Of a stretch of DNA of 6,352 bases, positions 1 through 6,346 are shown in pieces. The stretch comes from Anaerolineales bacterium. Lineage in GTDB: Bacteria; Chloroflexota; Anaerolineae; Anaerolineales; E44-bin32. The notes beneath the pieces are model-generated. The model saw nothing but the letters and a program-made list of their open reading frames with translations, searched no databases and had not been told where the DNA came from. The stretch spans positions 1 through 6,352 of the forward strand of contig JAUWDI010000060.1 of the NCBI GenBank assembly GCA_030608865.1, given 5' to 3'. Numbering within the stretch: the stretch's first letter is position 1; the number at the start of each line of letters is the position of its first letter. The position numbers and the translations under genes are program-made.

Positions 1-1
1 T

Positions 2-1270
2 GTCGCACTTGTCCTAACGCTGCTCGATTACAATCGCCGCCTCAGCCCGGTCAGCCGCGACATTCGCGACCAGTTCGGGATAATGAACGCCGGATTAACC
101 GAGGCGATAGCCGGAATCGAAGTCGTTAAGGCGAACGTCCAAGAACACTACGAATGGGACAAATTCACCCATAACGCGCGGCGGTTTCGAGATCTCTTTG
201 TACAGCGCGGCGAAATCCAGGCACGATACTGGCCCATGTTGGCCTTCGCCGTATTTTGGGCATTTGGCTTTTTCCATGCGCTCACCATCTGGCATGCGGG
301 TCGCATCTCCCTTGGCGAGGTAGTTGCTTTCTTAGGACTCATGGGCGGACTTCGCTTCCCAACCTTTATCTCACTTTTCTCGTTCGACCTGGTGCAGCTT
401 GGAATCGCCGGCGCTCGCCGCATTCTCAATTTGATAAACGCCGAAACCGAATTGGACGAGAATGTCGGCGGTGTCACCCAAACAATCCAGGGTGAGGTTT
501 CATTTGAAAATGTCAACTTCGGTTACAACGGGAAGCTGGTGTTAAAGGGTATCTCCTTCACAGCCAAGCCCGGCGAGACGATCGCCATTGTTGGTCAGAC
601 CGGCTCCGGCAAGACCACCCTTACGCACCTGATCAACCGCATCTATGATGTGAATGAAGGGGCAGTTCTTGTCGACGGGATCGATGTGCGGGAGTGGAGC
701 ATGGAATCGTTACGCTCCCAGATTTCCACCATTGAGCAGGACATTTTCCTTTTCTCCACAAACCTCTCCGACAACATTTCCTTCGGGCGCGATGACGCCA
801 CTAAGGAAATGATCGAGACAGCCGCCCGCGAAGCTCAGGCAGACGAGTTCATTCGCAGCTTCGCAGAAGGCTACGATACCGAAATCGGAGAGCGCGGCGT
901 AACCCTCTCAGGCGGTCAGCGGCAACGCATTGCCATCGCCCGCGCCTTCCTCACCGACCCGCGCATCCTAATCTTGGACGATAGCACAAGCGCCATCGAC
1001 AGCGAAACAGAGGATCAGATCCAGCGCGCCATGCGCAGGATCAGCCAGAAGAGGACAACTTTCCTCATCACACATCGACTCAGCCAGATCCGCTGGGCGG
1101 ATCGCATACTCGTGCTTCGTGGAGGGGAGATCATCGATCAAGGGACGCACACAGAACTATTGGCGCGCTCTCCAGATTACCAGCGCATCTTCGCTCGCGT
1201 TCGATCATCCGCTGATAAAGGCTCATCCACCGCTTCACCAACGGACACAACCCCCAAGGCAGGAGCGTAA
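2..1270 (+). CDS. ABC exporter half-transporter, subunit 1 (5'-truncated by window edge)
   Basis: This is the C-terminal 422 residues of a fused membrane-domain plus ATPase ABC exporter (MsbA/LmrCD/TM287-288 type). The frame is open to the window edge, and residues before the ATG at 83 already match the family, so 83 is an internal Met. TM1-TM3 and most of TM4 are missing. Numbering visible residues from position 2, the coupling-helix region has GLTEAIAGIEVVKA, TM5 is about 77-97 and TM6 about 105-131. The ATPase domain has Walker A GQTGSGKT (593-616), Q-loop STIEQD, signature LSGGQ (905-919), Walker B ILILD followed by Asp instead of Glu (980-982), D-loop SAID and the switch His (1073-1075). 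Asp there is known for the degenerate subunit of heterodimeric exporters. The C-terminal tail is Ser/Thr/Pro-rich. The next gene starts 6 nt downstream, so the two are probably co-transcribed. The substrate cannot be told from sequence; drug, lipid or peptide export are all possible. Confidence 0.95.
   Translation, partial: VALVLTLLDYNRRLSPVSRDIRDQFGIMNAGLTEAIAGIEVVKANVQEHYEWDKFTHNARRFRDLFVQRGEIQARYWPMLAFAVFWAFGFFHALTIWHAGRISLGEVVAFLGLMGGLRFPTFISLFSFDLVQLGIAGARRILNLINAETELDENVGGVTQTIQGEVSFENVNFGYNGKLVLKGISFTAKPGETIAIVGQTGSGKTTLTHLINRIYDVNEGAVLVDGIDVREWSMESLRSQISTIEQDIFLFSTNLSDNISFGRDDATKEMIETAAREAQADEFIRSFAEGYDTEIGERGVTLSGGQRQRIAIARAFLTDPRILILDDSTSAIDSETEDQIQRAMRRISQKRTTFLITHRLSQIRWADRILVLRGGEIIDQGTHTELLARSPDYQRIFARVRSSADKGSSTASPTDTTPKAGA
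1261..1265 (+). promoter_or_regulatory. Shine-Dalgarno for ABC subunit 2
   Basis: AGGAG lies 11 nt before the ATG at 1277 and inside the last codons of the upstream gene. It supports that start and implies translation from the same mRNA. The spacing is slightly long, so this is a moderate match. Confidence 0.5.
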
Positions 1271-1276
1271 CAGGAT

Positions 1277-3082
1277 ATGGGGTTCATTCTCGACGGACTG
1301 GACACCGAATCTTACGATCGTGAGTACAGCGATCGCGATCTGCTGCTGCGGATCGTTTCTTATTTCCGCCCATACGGCCGCAAGATGGCCTTGGTCGCGC
1401 TCATGCTCACGCTGAACTCAGTGGCCGGGAGCGGCAGGCCGATCGTTATCGCCAAGGCGATTGACCTGGTCGCCGAAACACCCACCTTCTACAATATGGC
1501 ATTCGCTGCTAGCCTGCTCCTGATATTCGGTGTGGCCGCATGGGTCACCAATTTCATACGCCAGTGGCTCTCAGCAAGAGTGGTTGGGGATGTCGTTCTG
1601 CAGCTTCGTACTGACGCTCTGGACGCCACCATTCACCACGATATGCCCTTTTTCGACGAGCACCCAACAGGAAAGATCGTAAGCCGGGTGACTTCTGATA
1701 CGCAGGATTTTTCAGACGTGGTGGGATTGGTCATCAACTTGATCAGCCAAGTCTTGATTATCATCATCCTGATCATCTGGCTTTTCAATATTAACGTCGG
1801 GCTCACCCTCCTTTTACTGGCAATGTCACCCATCGCGGCCGTTATTGCCTTAAGTTTCAGGCGCGTCGCCCGTCGCGTTACCCAGCAGGCCCGCCGGGTA
1901 ACTGCGAAGATCAATGCCCAGATCCAGGAGTCGATCAGTGGCATCATCGTTGCTAAGAGCTTCCGCAAAGAACAGGCGATCTTCGAGACGTTTGAGGGCA
2001 ATAACCAACAAGCCTATCAAGTGGGTCTGCGCCGCGGGCTGACTTTAAACACCATTTTCCCCATCATGGGGGTTGCGAATGGTCTGGCGACGGCAATGCT
2101 GGTCTTCGCCGCAGGGATGCGAATTCAAACTGGCGCCATCTCACCAGGCGAGTGGTACCTCTTCATGCAGGCTGTAGGTTTCTTCTGGTACCCGCTCATG
2201 GGGATTGCCTCCTTCTGGAGCCAGTTCCAAGATGGCCTATCCGCCGCCGAACGGGTCTTCGCTTTGATCGATGCCCAACCAGACGTCGAGCAAATAGCAA
2301 ACGAACCCGTCGAGGAGCTCGAGGGCCGCATCGAATTCAAGAATTTGCGCTTCAGTTACTCGGAAAAAGAGATCGTCCTACCAGGCTTTTCATTGATGAT
2401 TCATCCCGGCAAGACACTCGCTCTTGTGGGTCATTCGGGCGCAGGGAAGAGCAGCATTGTCAAATTGATCTCCCGCTTCTACGAATATCAGGAGGGTGAT
2501 CTGCTGATTAACGGTCGTGATATACGCCGCTTGGATCTTGATGTGTATCGACGAAATTTGGGCATGGTCCCGCAGGACCCCTTCCTTTTCTCCGGCACTG
2601 TTGCTGAGAACATCCGCTACAGCCGGCCCGAGGCAACGGAGAAAGATGTGCGTCAAGCTGCCGAGCATATCAGCGGCGGAGATTGGCTCGCCGATTTGCC
2701 TGATGGGTTGGAGACTAACGCGGGTGAGCGTGGCGTAAATCTATCGATGGGTCAACGTCAGCTTGTCGCACTGGCGCGAGTACTGCTGAAGGATCCTGCC
2801 ATTCTTATCCTCGATAAAGCCACAGCTAGTGTCGATCCTTTTACAGAAGCGCAGATCCAGAGTGCGCTGCAGCAAGTGATGCGCGGGCGCACCTCCGTGG
2901 TCATCGCCCACCGCCTGTGGACTGTACAGAATGCCGACCGAATTATCACCCTCGATCGCGGCCGGGTCATCGGGGATGGAACACACAGCTCATTGATGGC
3001 AGAAGGCGGGCATTATGCCGATCTGTACAATACTTACTTCCGCCACCAATCACTGGAATACATCGAGAGCATGGGGAATTAA
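1277..3082 (+). CDS. ABC exporter half-transporter, subunit 2 (heterodimer partner)
   Basis: This is a complete 601-residue ABC exporter half-transporter, normal length for the family. Predicted membrane segments lie at about residues 36-62, 74-95, 148-170, 173-195, 258-281 and 290-318. The ATPase domain starts near 350 with A-loop Tyr361, Walker A GHSGAGKS (385-392), Q-loop Gln433, signature LSMGQ (489-493), Walker B ILILD, D-loop SVD and switch His545. The residue after the Walker B Asp, normally the catalytic Glu, is Lys514 (AAA, 2816-2818). Residue 548, Ser in the usual HRLST motif, is Trp. In known heterodimers one site pairs this subunit's Walker motifs with the partner's LSGGQ and is the active one, so Lys here is unexpected. 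It follows subunit 1 by 6 nt, and the two should assemble in the inner membrane as an ATP-driven exporter. Family membership is certain; substrate and actual ATPase activity are unknown. Confidence 0.96.
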   Translation: MGFILDGLDTESYDREYSDRDLLLRIVSYFRPYGRKMALVALMLTLNSVAGSGRPIVIAKAIDLVAETPTFYNMAFAASLLLIFGVAAWVTNFIRQWLSARVVGDVVLQLRTDALDATIHHDMPFFDEHPTGKIVSRVTSDTQDFSDVVGLVINLISQVLIIIILIIWLFNINVGLTLLLLAMSPIAAVIALSFRRVARRVTQQARRVTAKINAQIQESISGIIVAKSFRKEQAIFETFEGNNQQAYQVGLRRGLTLNTIFPIMGVANGLATAMLVFAAGMRIQTGAISPGEWYLFMQAVGFFWYPLMGIASFWSQFQDGLSAAERVFALIDAQPDVEQIANEPVEELEGRIEFKNLRFSYSEKEIVLPGFSLMIHPGKTLALVGHSGAGKSSIVKLISRFYEYQEGDLLINGRDIRRLDLDVYRRNLGMVPQDPFLFSGTVAENIRYSRPEATEKDVRQAAEHISGGDWLADLPDGLETNAGERGVNLSMGQRQLVALARVLLKDPAILILDKATASVDPFTEAQIQSALQQVMRGRTSVVIAHRLWTVQNADRIITLDRGRVIGDGTHSSLMAEGGHYADLYNTYFRHQSLEYIESMGN

Positions 3083-3193
3083 CTGCGAAGCCGTGCTTCT
3101 TAAACCCTTTCGATCTAAAAATCCAAAGCCGTGGAAGCCATTTCTTATGGGTGCGAAGTGACTCTCAAAGATCTATGAAACCGCTCGCTCCAA
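3083..3193. other. Convergent intergenic gap
   Basis: This is 111 nt between the ends of the ABC operon (+) and rtcA (-). The only structure seen is a 5-bp hairpin with a 3-nt loop, GAAGC-CGT-GCTTC (3087-3099), followed by TTAAA. It has no T-run, so no intrinsic terminator can be called on either strand. Confidence 0.6.
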
Positions 3194-4255
3194 CTATGTA
3201 TTGCCACGCGGCCTGATCTCGACTACTCCAGATTGATCCAATTCACCCCGAATATCAATCTTCGCCGCGCCGAAAGCGCGGATCACTTCGGCGTTGGTGA
3301 GCAAATGCTGGGTGATTTTCGAGGTGCTGAATTCAGAATCTCCACCGGCAAAGGCCAATGGGAGCAGGAGTTGATCCGCAAGATATTCGTCTGCAACCCC
3401 TTCGCCGCCCAGAAACGCATGAAGCGCATCAATGGCTTCGTCGGCGACTCGCTCAGCCGGCTTACCTCGCGCGCCGAGACCGAAATAGCAAGCCTGGCCG
3501 GATTCAAACTCGGCTTGCAGCAGGAGAAACGTCCCCTTGCCGGGAGAGGGCAGTGTTCGAATCTCGATCTCCACCGGGCAGCCAAGATTAGCCAATCTTT
3601 CCACAGCTCGCTTCCGCTGCCGTTGGGCGATGCTCTCCGGCAGGTTGGAGACGCTAGAGAGGCCGCGAATCCGCTGAAGATCCCCCCGCTGCAAGCGCCT
3701 TAGCGGTGCAATCCTCTTATTCACTGGTTGAATAAGCGCCCTGATTCGCCCCCCACCCTGCGGATAAAACCCCGCTTTCTCCAACGCCAGGTCTGCCCGG
3801 AAACCCTGCAATCGCATCGCCGGGAGCCAGTTCGCCTCTAAATAATGGAAACACGGGCTCCAAGGCACATGAGTTCCACCAATGATTTCGATCTCCGATG
3901 GAGAATCAGCGGTGCTCAGCGGCAGGAAGACCGTCTGAAGTACGAGCGAAGTCGAGCCAGCGGTAGGAATCTCGAAGCGATAAGAGCCGGGGTGAATAGA
4001 AGATGGTTGGAATTCAATTTCCTGCGACCCCAAATGTGCGCCTTTCACCTGCGCCTGCCCCACGGAAGCCGCGGCTTGCACAGAGGCCAAGTGCTGGGGC
4101 CGTAATCCTGGCTTCGATCTACGCGCGCGAATATTCAGGATTCTGAAATCCCTATCCATCATGAGCGCGAGCGTCAACGCGCTGCGCAAGATCTGCCCCC
4201 CGCCTTCACCCTGAGCGCCATCGATCTCGATCATCGCTGGTTTCATACTCTTCAT
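3194..4255 (-). CDS. rtcA: RNA 3'-terminal phosphate cyclase
   Basis: It converts RNA 3'-phosphate ends to 2',3'-cyclic phosphate through a covalent adenylyl-histidine intermediate (established for RtcA). The 353-residue product is close to the usual 340 or so. Visible signatures are the N-terminal IEIDGAQGEGGGQILRSAL block (about 9-27), EIPTAGSTSLVLQT (95-108), GFYPQGGG (162-169), a variable insert domain around 185-280, and the C-terminal ADQLLLPLAFAGG then THLLTN-like QHLLTN block. His317 (codon 3305-3307) matches E. coli nucleotidyl-acceptor His309. The start is uncertain: ATGs at 4255, 4246 and 4234 are in frame and none has a good Shine-Dalgarno; 4234 would begin MIEIDG, as many homologues do. 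The frame stays open to 4714, but that part runs through repeats and is not credible protein. No rtcB or rtcR is in the window. It is convergent with the ABC operon and apparently monocistronic here. Confidence 0.93.
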   Translation of the reverse strand: MKSMKPAMIEIDGAQGEGGGQILRSALTLALMMDRDFRILNIRARRSKPGLRPQHLASVQAAASVGQAQVKGAHLGSQEIEFQPSSIHPGSYRFEIPTAGSTSLVLQTVFLPLSTADSPSEIEIIGGTHVPWSPCFHYLEANWLPAMRLQGFRADLALEKAGFYPQGGGRIRALIQPVNKRIAPLRRLQRGDLQRIRGLSSVSNLPESIAQRQRKRAVERLANLGCPVEIEIRTLPSPGKGTFLLLQAEFESGQACYFGLGARGKPAERVADEAIDALHAFLGGEGVADEYLADQLLLPLAFAGGDSEFSTSKITQHLLTNAEVIRAFGAAKIDIRGELDQSGVVEIRPRGNT

Positions 4256-4359
4256 AATCGTTCTAATTTTCGCATGTTTTTGGCTTCTACCCCAATTACA
4301 GCGGGGGAAAAAGAGATTTTCCATCGCTGCGCTCCCAAATTCTCGAGAGTGCCATATGT
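4256..4359. other. rtcA upstream region
   Basis: This is about 100 nt between the rtcA start and the first repeat and should hold the rtcA promoter on the minus strand. I see no convincing -35/-10 pair and no clear operator dyad. Confidence 0.4.
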
Positions 4360-4458
4360 ATGTCATGCTGAACGAAGTGAAGCATCTCGTTCTTTGAACC
4401 GAAGGGTTGTTCTTGCCATGAACGAGATTCTTCGGCACTTTGTGCCTCAGAATGACAT
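4360..4458. repeat. Palindromic repeat element, copy A1
   Basis: This is a 99-nt element with imperfect inverted arms. The left arm (4360-4394) begins ATGTCATGCTGAACG and ends CATCTCGTTCTT. The right arm (4421-4458) begins AACGAGATTCTTCGG and ends CTCAGAATGACAT. The arms complement each other over ATGTCAT..CTGA and over the ATCTCGTT part. The left arm is identical over 35 nt to the left arm of copy A2 at 4874. It has no coding content and resembles non-autonomous MITE-like intergenic repeats. Confidence 0.85.
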
Positions 4459-4470
4459 TGGCCAGGAACC

Positions 4471-4506
4471 TGTCATTTCGAGCGAGCAATCTCCACCTAT
4501 GTTGTC
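4471..4506. repeat. Fragment of TGTCATTTCGAG-type repeat, copy C1
   Basis: It begins TGTCATTTCGAGCGAG, identical over 16 nt to the start of C2 at 4762. Its CAATCTC (4487-4493) is inverted relative to GAGATTG at the start of unit B1 (4509-4515). This suggests that C1 and the first bases of B1 were once one palindromic element whose right arm is now replaced or continued by the B units. Confidence 0.65.
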
Positions 4507-4631
4507 TAGAGATTGTTACATCGCCCGACCATGAATGGCCGGGCTTATAGCTTAAACCCTTCGGGTTATGAACAAGGGTGCTTCGCATCCTTTTGCTTTG
4601 AGCCCGGAGGTTTAGCTCCGGGCGATAATTG
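4507..4631. repeat. Multi-hairpin tandem repeat unit B1
   Basis: This is the first of two tandem copies (core 4507-4624, period 125 nt). It contains four successive hairpins: GCCCG..CGGGC (4523-4544), AACCC-TTC-GGGTT (4555-4567), an AGGGTGC-TTC-stem (4575-4591, one G-T wobble), and an 8-bp GCCCGGAG/CTCCGGGC stem with loop GTTTAG (4602-4623). The first and last hairpins are related and inverted: GGGCTTATAGC against GCTTTGAGCCC. The unit therefore resembles an inverted pair of REP sequences (a REPIN or BIME). No coding function is evident. Confidence 0.85.
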
Positions 4632-4750
4632 TAGAGATTGTTACGTCGCCCGACCATGAATGGCCGGGCTTTATAGCTTAAACCCTTCGGGTTATGAACA
4701 AGTGTGCTTCGCACACTATTGCTTTGAGCCCGGAGGTTTAACTCCGGGCG
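4632..4750. repeat. Multi-hairpin tandem repeat unit B2
   Basis: This is the second copy of unit B, 119 nt. Across the core it differs from B1 by about six substitutions and one extra T. The same four hairpins sit at 4648-4669, 4681-4693, 4701-4717 and 4728-4749. The third hairpin is fully Watson-Crick here and carries changes on both arms relative to B1. The loop of the fourth is GTTTAA instead of GTTTAG. Confidence 0.85.
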
Positions 4751-4761
4751 TATCCTTCATT

Positions 4762-4856
4762 TGTCATTTCGAGCGAGCCGTGAAACGGCGACCGAGAAAT
4801 CCCTAGGATGATTCTCTTGGTAGTTCTTCCCCTGGAAGGTGCACCATCCTGGGACA
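4762..4856. repeat. TGTC/GACA-bounded palindromic repeat, copy C2
   Basis: It starts TGTCATTTCGAGCGAG like C1, then has a perfect GCCGT-GAA-ACGGC hairpin (4777-4789) and the phrase CGAGAAATCC. CCTAGGATG (4802-4810) is inverted, with one mismatch, against CATCCTGGG (4845-4853), and the stretch closes with GACA. The right boundary is inferred from this symmetry only. Confidence 0.55.
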
Positions 4857-4873
4857 TTGAAAGCCTCCTCTTA

Positions 4874-4965
4874 ATGTCATGCTGAACGAAGTGAAGCATC
4901 TCGTTCTTCGATCAGGCGGGTGCTTCTTACCAGAAACGAGATTCTTCGTCGCTTCGCTTCTCAGA
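4874..4965. repeat. Palindromic repeat element, copy A2, right end missing
   Basis: The left arm (4874-4908) is identical to A1 over 35 nt. The right arm starts AACGAGATTCTTCG at 4935 and runs through CTTCTCAGA. The expected closing AATGACAT then fails to appear and unrelated sequence begins at 4966. Truncation by the adjacent IS110 element is the simplest reading. Confidence 0.75.
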
Positions 4966-5116
4966 CACGCTTTGTCAATACCCAGTTCTGATAGCAAGCG
5001 TGCGGATATTCCAGCTTCGAGGCGCCTTCGATCTGGAAAATCCAACCGCGGCATTGATGAGCTAACAACCATCTCTTGATCTCTCGTGATGCAACGTTAG
5101 GATTTCAATAGCCTAT

Positions 5117-6334
5117 CTAATTGCATGCTTTGCTGTGCATTGCTCGCTGCTGTAGATGATACGTCTCGTCATAGATCACTCCATCCTGCCATATTCTCCA
5201 GAGAATGGCTAACCAGCGATTGGCCAGGCAACGGTAGGCATGGCTGGCATAGCCGCGGCGTGAATACACTTTCAGCCAATAAGCATTGGCCCATACCGAT
5301 TTGCCCAGAGAAGCCTTCGCCCATTGTTGTGTGATGCGGCGAAATTCTCGGTCACAGGCCCGCCTGAATTTGATCACCCTGCGCTTGCCACTCGCATCCG
5401 TAACGGGACAGGTTCCGGCAAGTGCTTGGACACTGGCAGGTGAAGTAAACCGATCCCGGTCATCGCCAAACTTGGCCAACAACGCCGGCGCAAGCAAATC
5501 TCCAGCTCCTGGTAAGGAATCAAAGATCGGCGCATCCGGATGTTGATCAAAAAGATTCTTGAGCTCCTTCAAGGCCTTCTCCTTGCTCATCTTCATCTCG
5601 AGTAACAACCTGGCCAGGGTGTGTGCTTCGTCCTCGTAAACCATCACTATGGTTGCGCTAGCTACAGGCTGAGGTGCTTGCAGACGGGCAAAAGCGGCGG
5701 GCAGCAGTGCAGGATTAGGATAGCGATGTTGGCGTGCAAACAGCCGAAAATCTTCAAATGTCAGTTTCTGGGCTTTTTCAGGGCTCCCATAGGCACAAAT
5801 GAACGCCAGCCAGACCTTCGACTGGTTCCCGAAGACATCCAGGGCAGCGGGATAATAACGCAGCAACACATCTCGCAGACGGTTGTAGAGACGTCCAACC
5901 CCACGTGTAAGATGGTGAATCAAGCTGACCTTGGCTCGTATCTGTTGTGTAAGCAAGCTATCAGGGTGCCAGGGCTGCATTCTGCCTCGATCGGTGCGCA
6001 AGCAATCGGCGATCACCAGGGCGTCGCTGAGGTCGGTGCGGGCAGCGCTATGGCGAAAACGAGTACGACTGCTCTTCACTACCCGGGGAGGGACGACAAA
6101 AACCTGTCCAAAACCCCGAGACCAGAGGAAATCGATGATCAGATTGTGGGCGGTCTCCAAACCTATCAGACAGTCCTCCGAGTGCATACCCAGTTTCTCT
6201 TGAAGATCCGTCAATTGCAGAAAGCCTTCGATCGAGTGGGGAATGGTTAATTGTGCCAGTACAGCACCGGCGGCATTCATCGCCACCACATCATGTTTGG
6301 ATTCACTCCAGTCGATTCCGATATATACTTGCAT
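5117..6334 (-). CDS. IS110-family DEDD transposase/recombinase
   Basis: This 405-residue protein is within the usual IS110 range. The N-terminal RuvC-like DEDD domain shows YIGIDWSESKHD (Asp8), IGLETAHN (Glu60) and ARTDLSDALVIADCL (Asp101, Asp104). A helical linker with charged, possibly coiled-coil character spans about 230-265. The C-terminal Transposase_20 domain begins at SLPGAGDLLAPALLAKFGD (273-291) and includes DASGKRR, where Ser315 is the likely catalytic serine, followed by an Arg-rich stretch to about 335. Such proteins, with a bridge RNA, recombine a circular element into a target. The start at 6334 is chosen because AAGGAGGT lies 4 nt upstream; an in-frame ATG at 6352 precedes that site and is unlikely to be used. 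The frame is unbroken and all four acidic residues are present, so the gene appears intact. Confidence 0.95.
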   Translation of the reverse strand: MQVYIGIDWSESKHDVVAMNAAGAVLAQLTIPHSIEGFLQLTDLQEKLGMHSEDCLIGLETAHNLIIDFLWSRGFGQVFVVPPRVVKSSRTRFRHSAARTDLSDALVIADCLRTDRGRMQPWHPDSLLTQQIRAKVSLIHHLTRGVGRLYNRLRDVLLRYYPAALDVFGNQSKVWLAFICAYGSPEKAQKLTFEDFRLFARQHRYPNPALLPAAFARLQAPQPVASATIVMVYEDEAHTLARLLLEMKMSKEKALKELKNLFDQHPDAPIFDSLPGAGDLLAPALLAKFGDDRDRFTSPASVQALAGTCPVTDASGKRRVIKFRRACDREFRRITQQWAKASLGKSVWANAYWLKVYSRRGYASHAYRCLANRWLAILWRIWQDGVIYDETYHLQQRAMHSKACN

Positions 6335-6338
6335 TTGG

Positions 6339-6346
6339 ACCTCCTT
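6339..6346 (-). promoter_or_regulatory. Shine-Dalgarno of the IS110 transposase
   Basis: AAGGAGGT on the minus strand is complementary to the 16S 3' end and sits 4 nt before the ATG at 6334. It decides that start over the in-frame ATG at the window edge (6352). Confidence 0.85.

Noticed and set aside
3087..3104. Intrinsic terminator after the ABC operon
   Set aside because: The stem is only 5 bp with a 3-nt loop, and TTAAA rather than a T-run follows. Too weak to call.
3233..3703. Plus-strand 156-residue reading frame opposite rtcA
   Set aside because: It is antisense to conserved rtcA codons including the catalytic His region and has no features of its own.
4256..4360. Sigma-70 promoter for rtcA
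   Set aside because: AT-rich patches exist on the minus strand but no -35/-10 pair with good spacing stands out.
4256..4714. N-terminal extension of RtcA to a 506-residue protein
   Set aside because: The extra part is translated from palindromic repeats, contains an internal peptide duplication from the tandem units, and lies before the conserved RtcA N-terminus.
4507..4750. CRISPR array
   Set aside because: There are only two units of about 118 nt in tandem, the whole unit is repeated with no unique spacers, and no cas gene is nearby.
4803..5072. Minus-strand 89-residue reading frame
   Set aside because: It runs through repeat A2 into the IS right end, has no recognisable domain and no good ribosome site, and looks like a chance frame.
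5621..6250. Plus-strand 209-residue reading frame opposite the transposase
   Set aside because: It is fully antisense to a clear IS110 transposase and shows no recognisable domain. A shadow frame.
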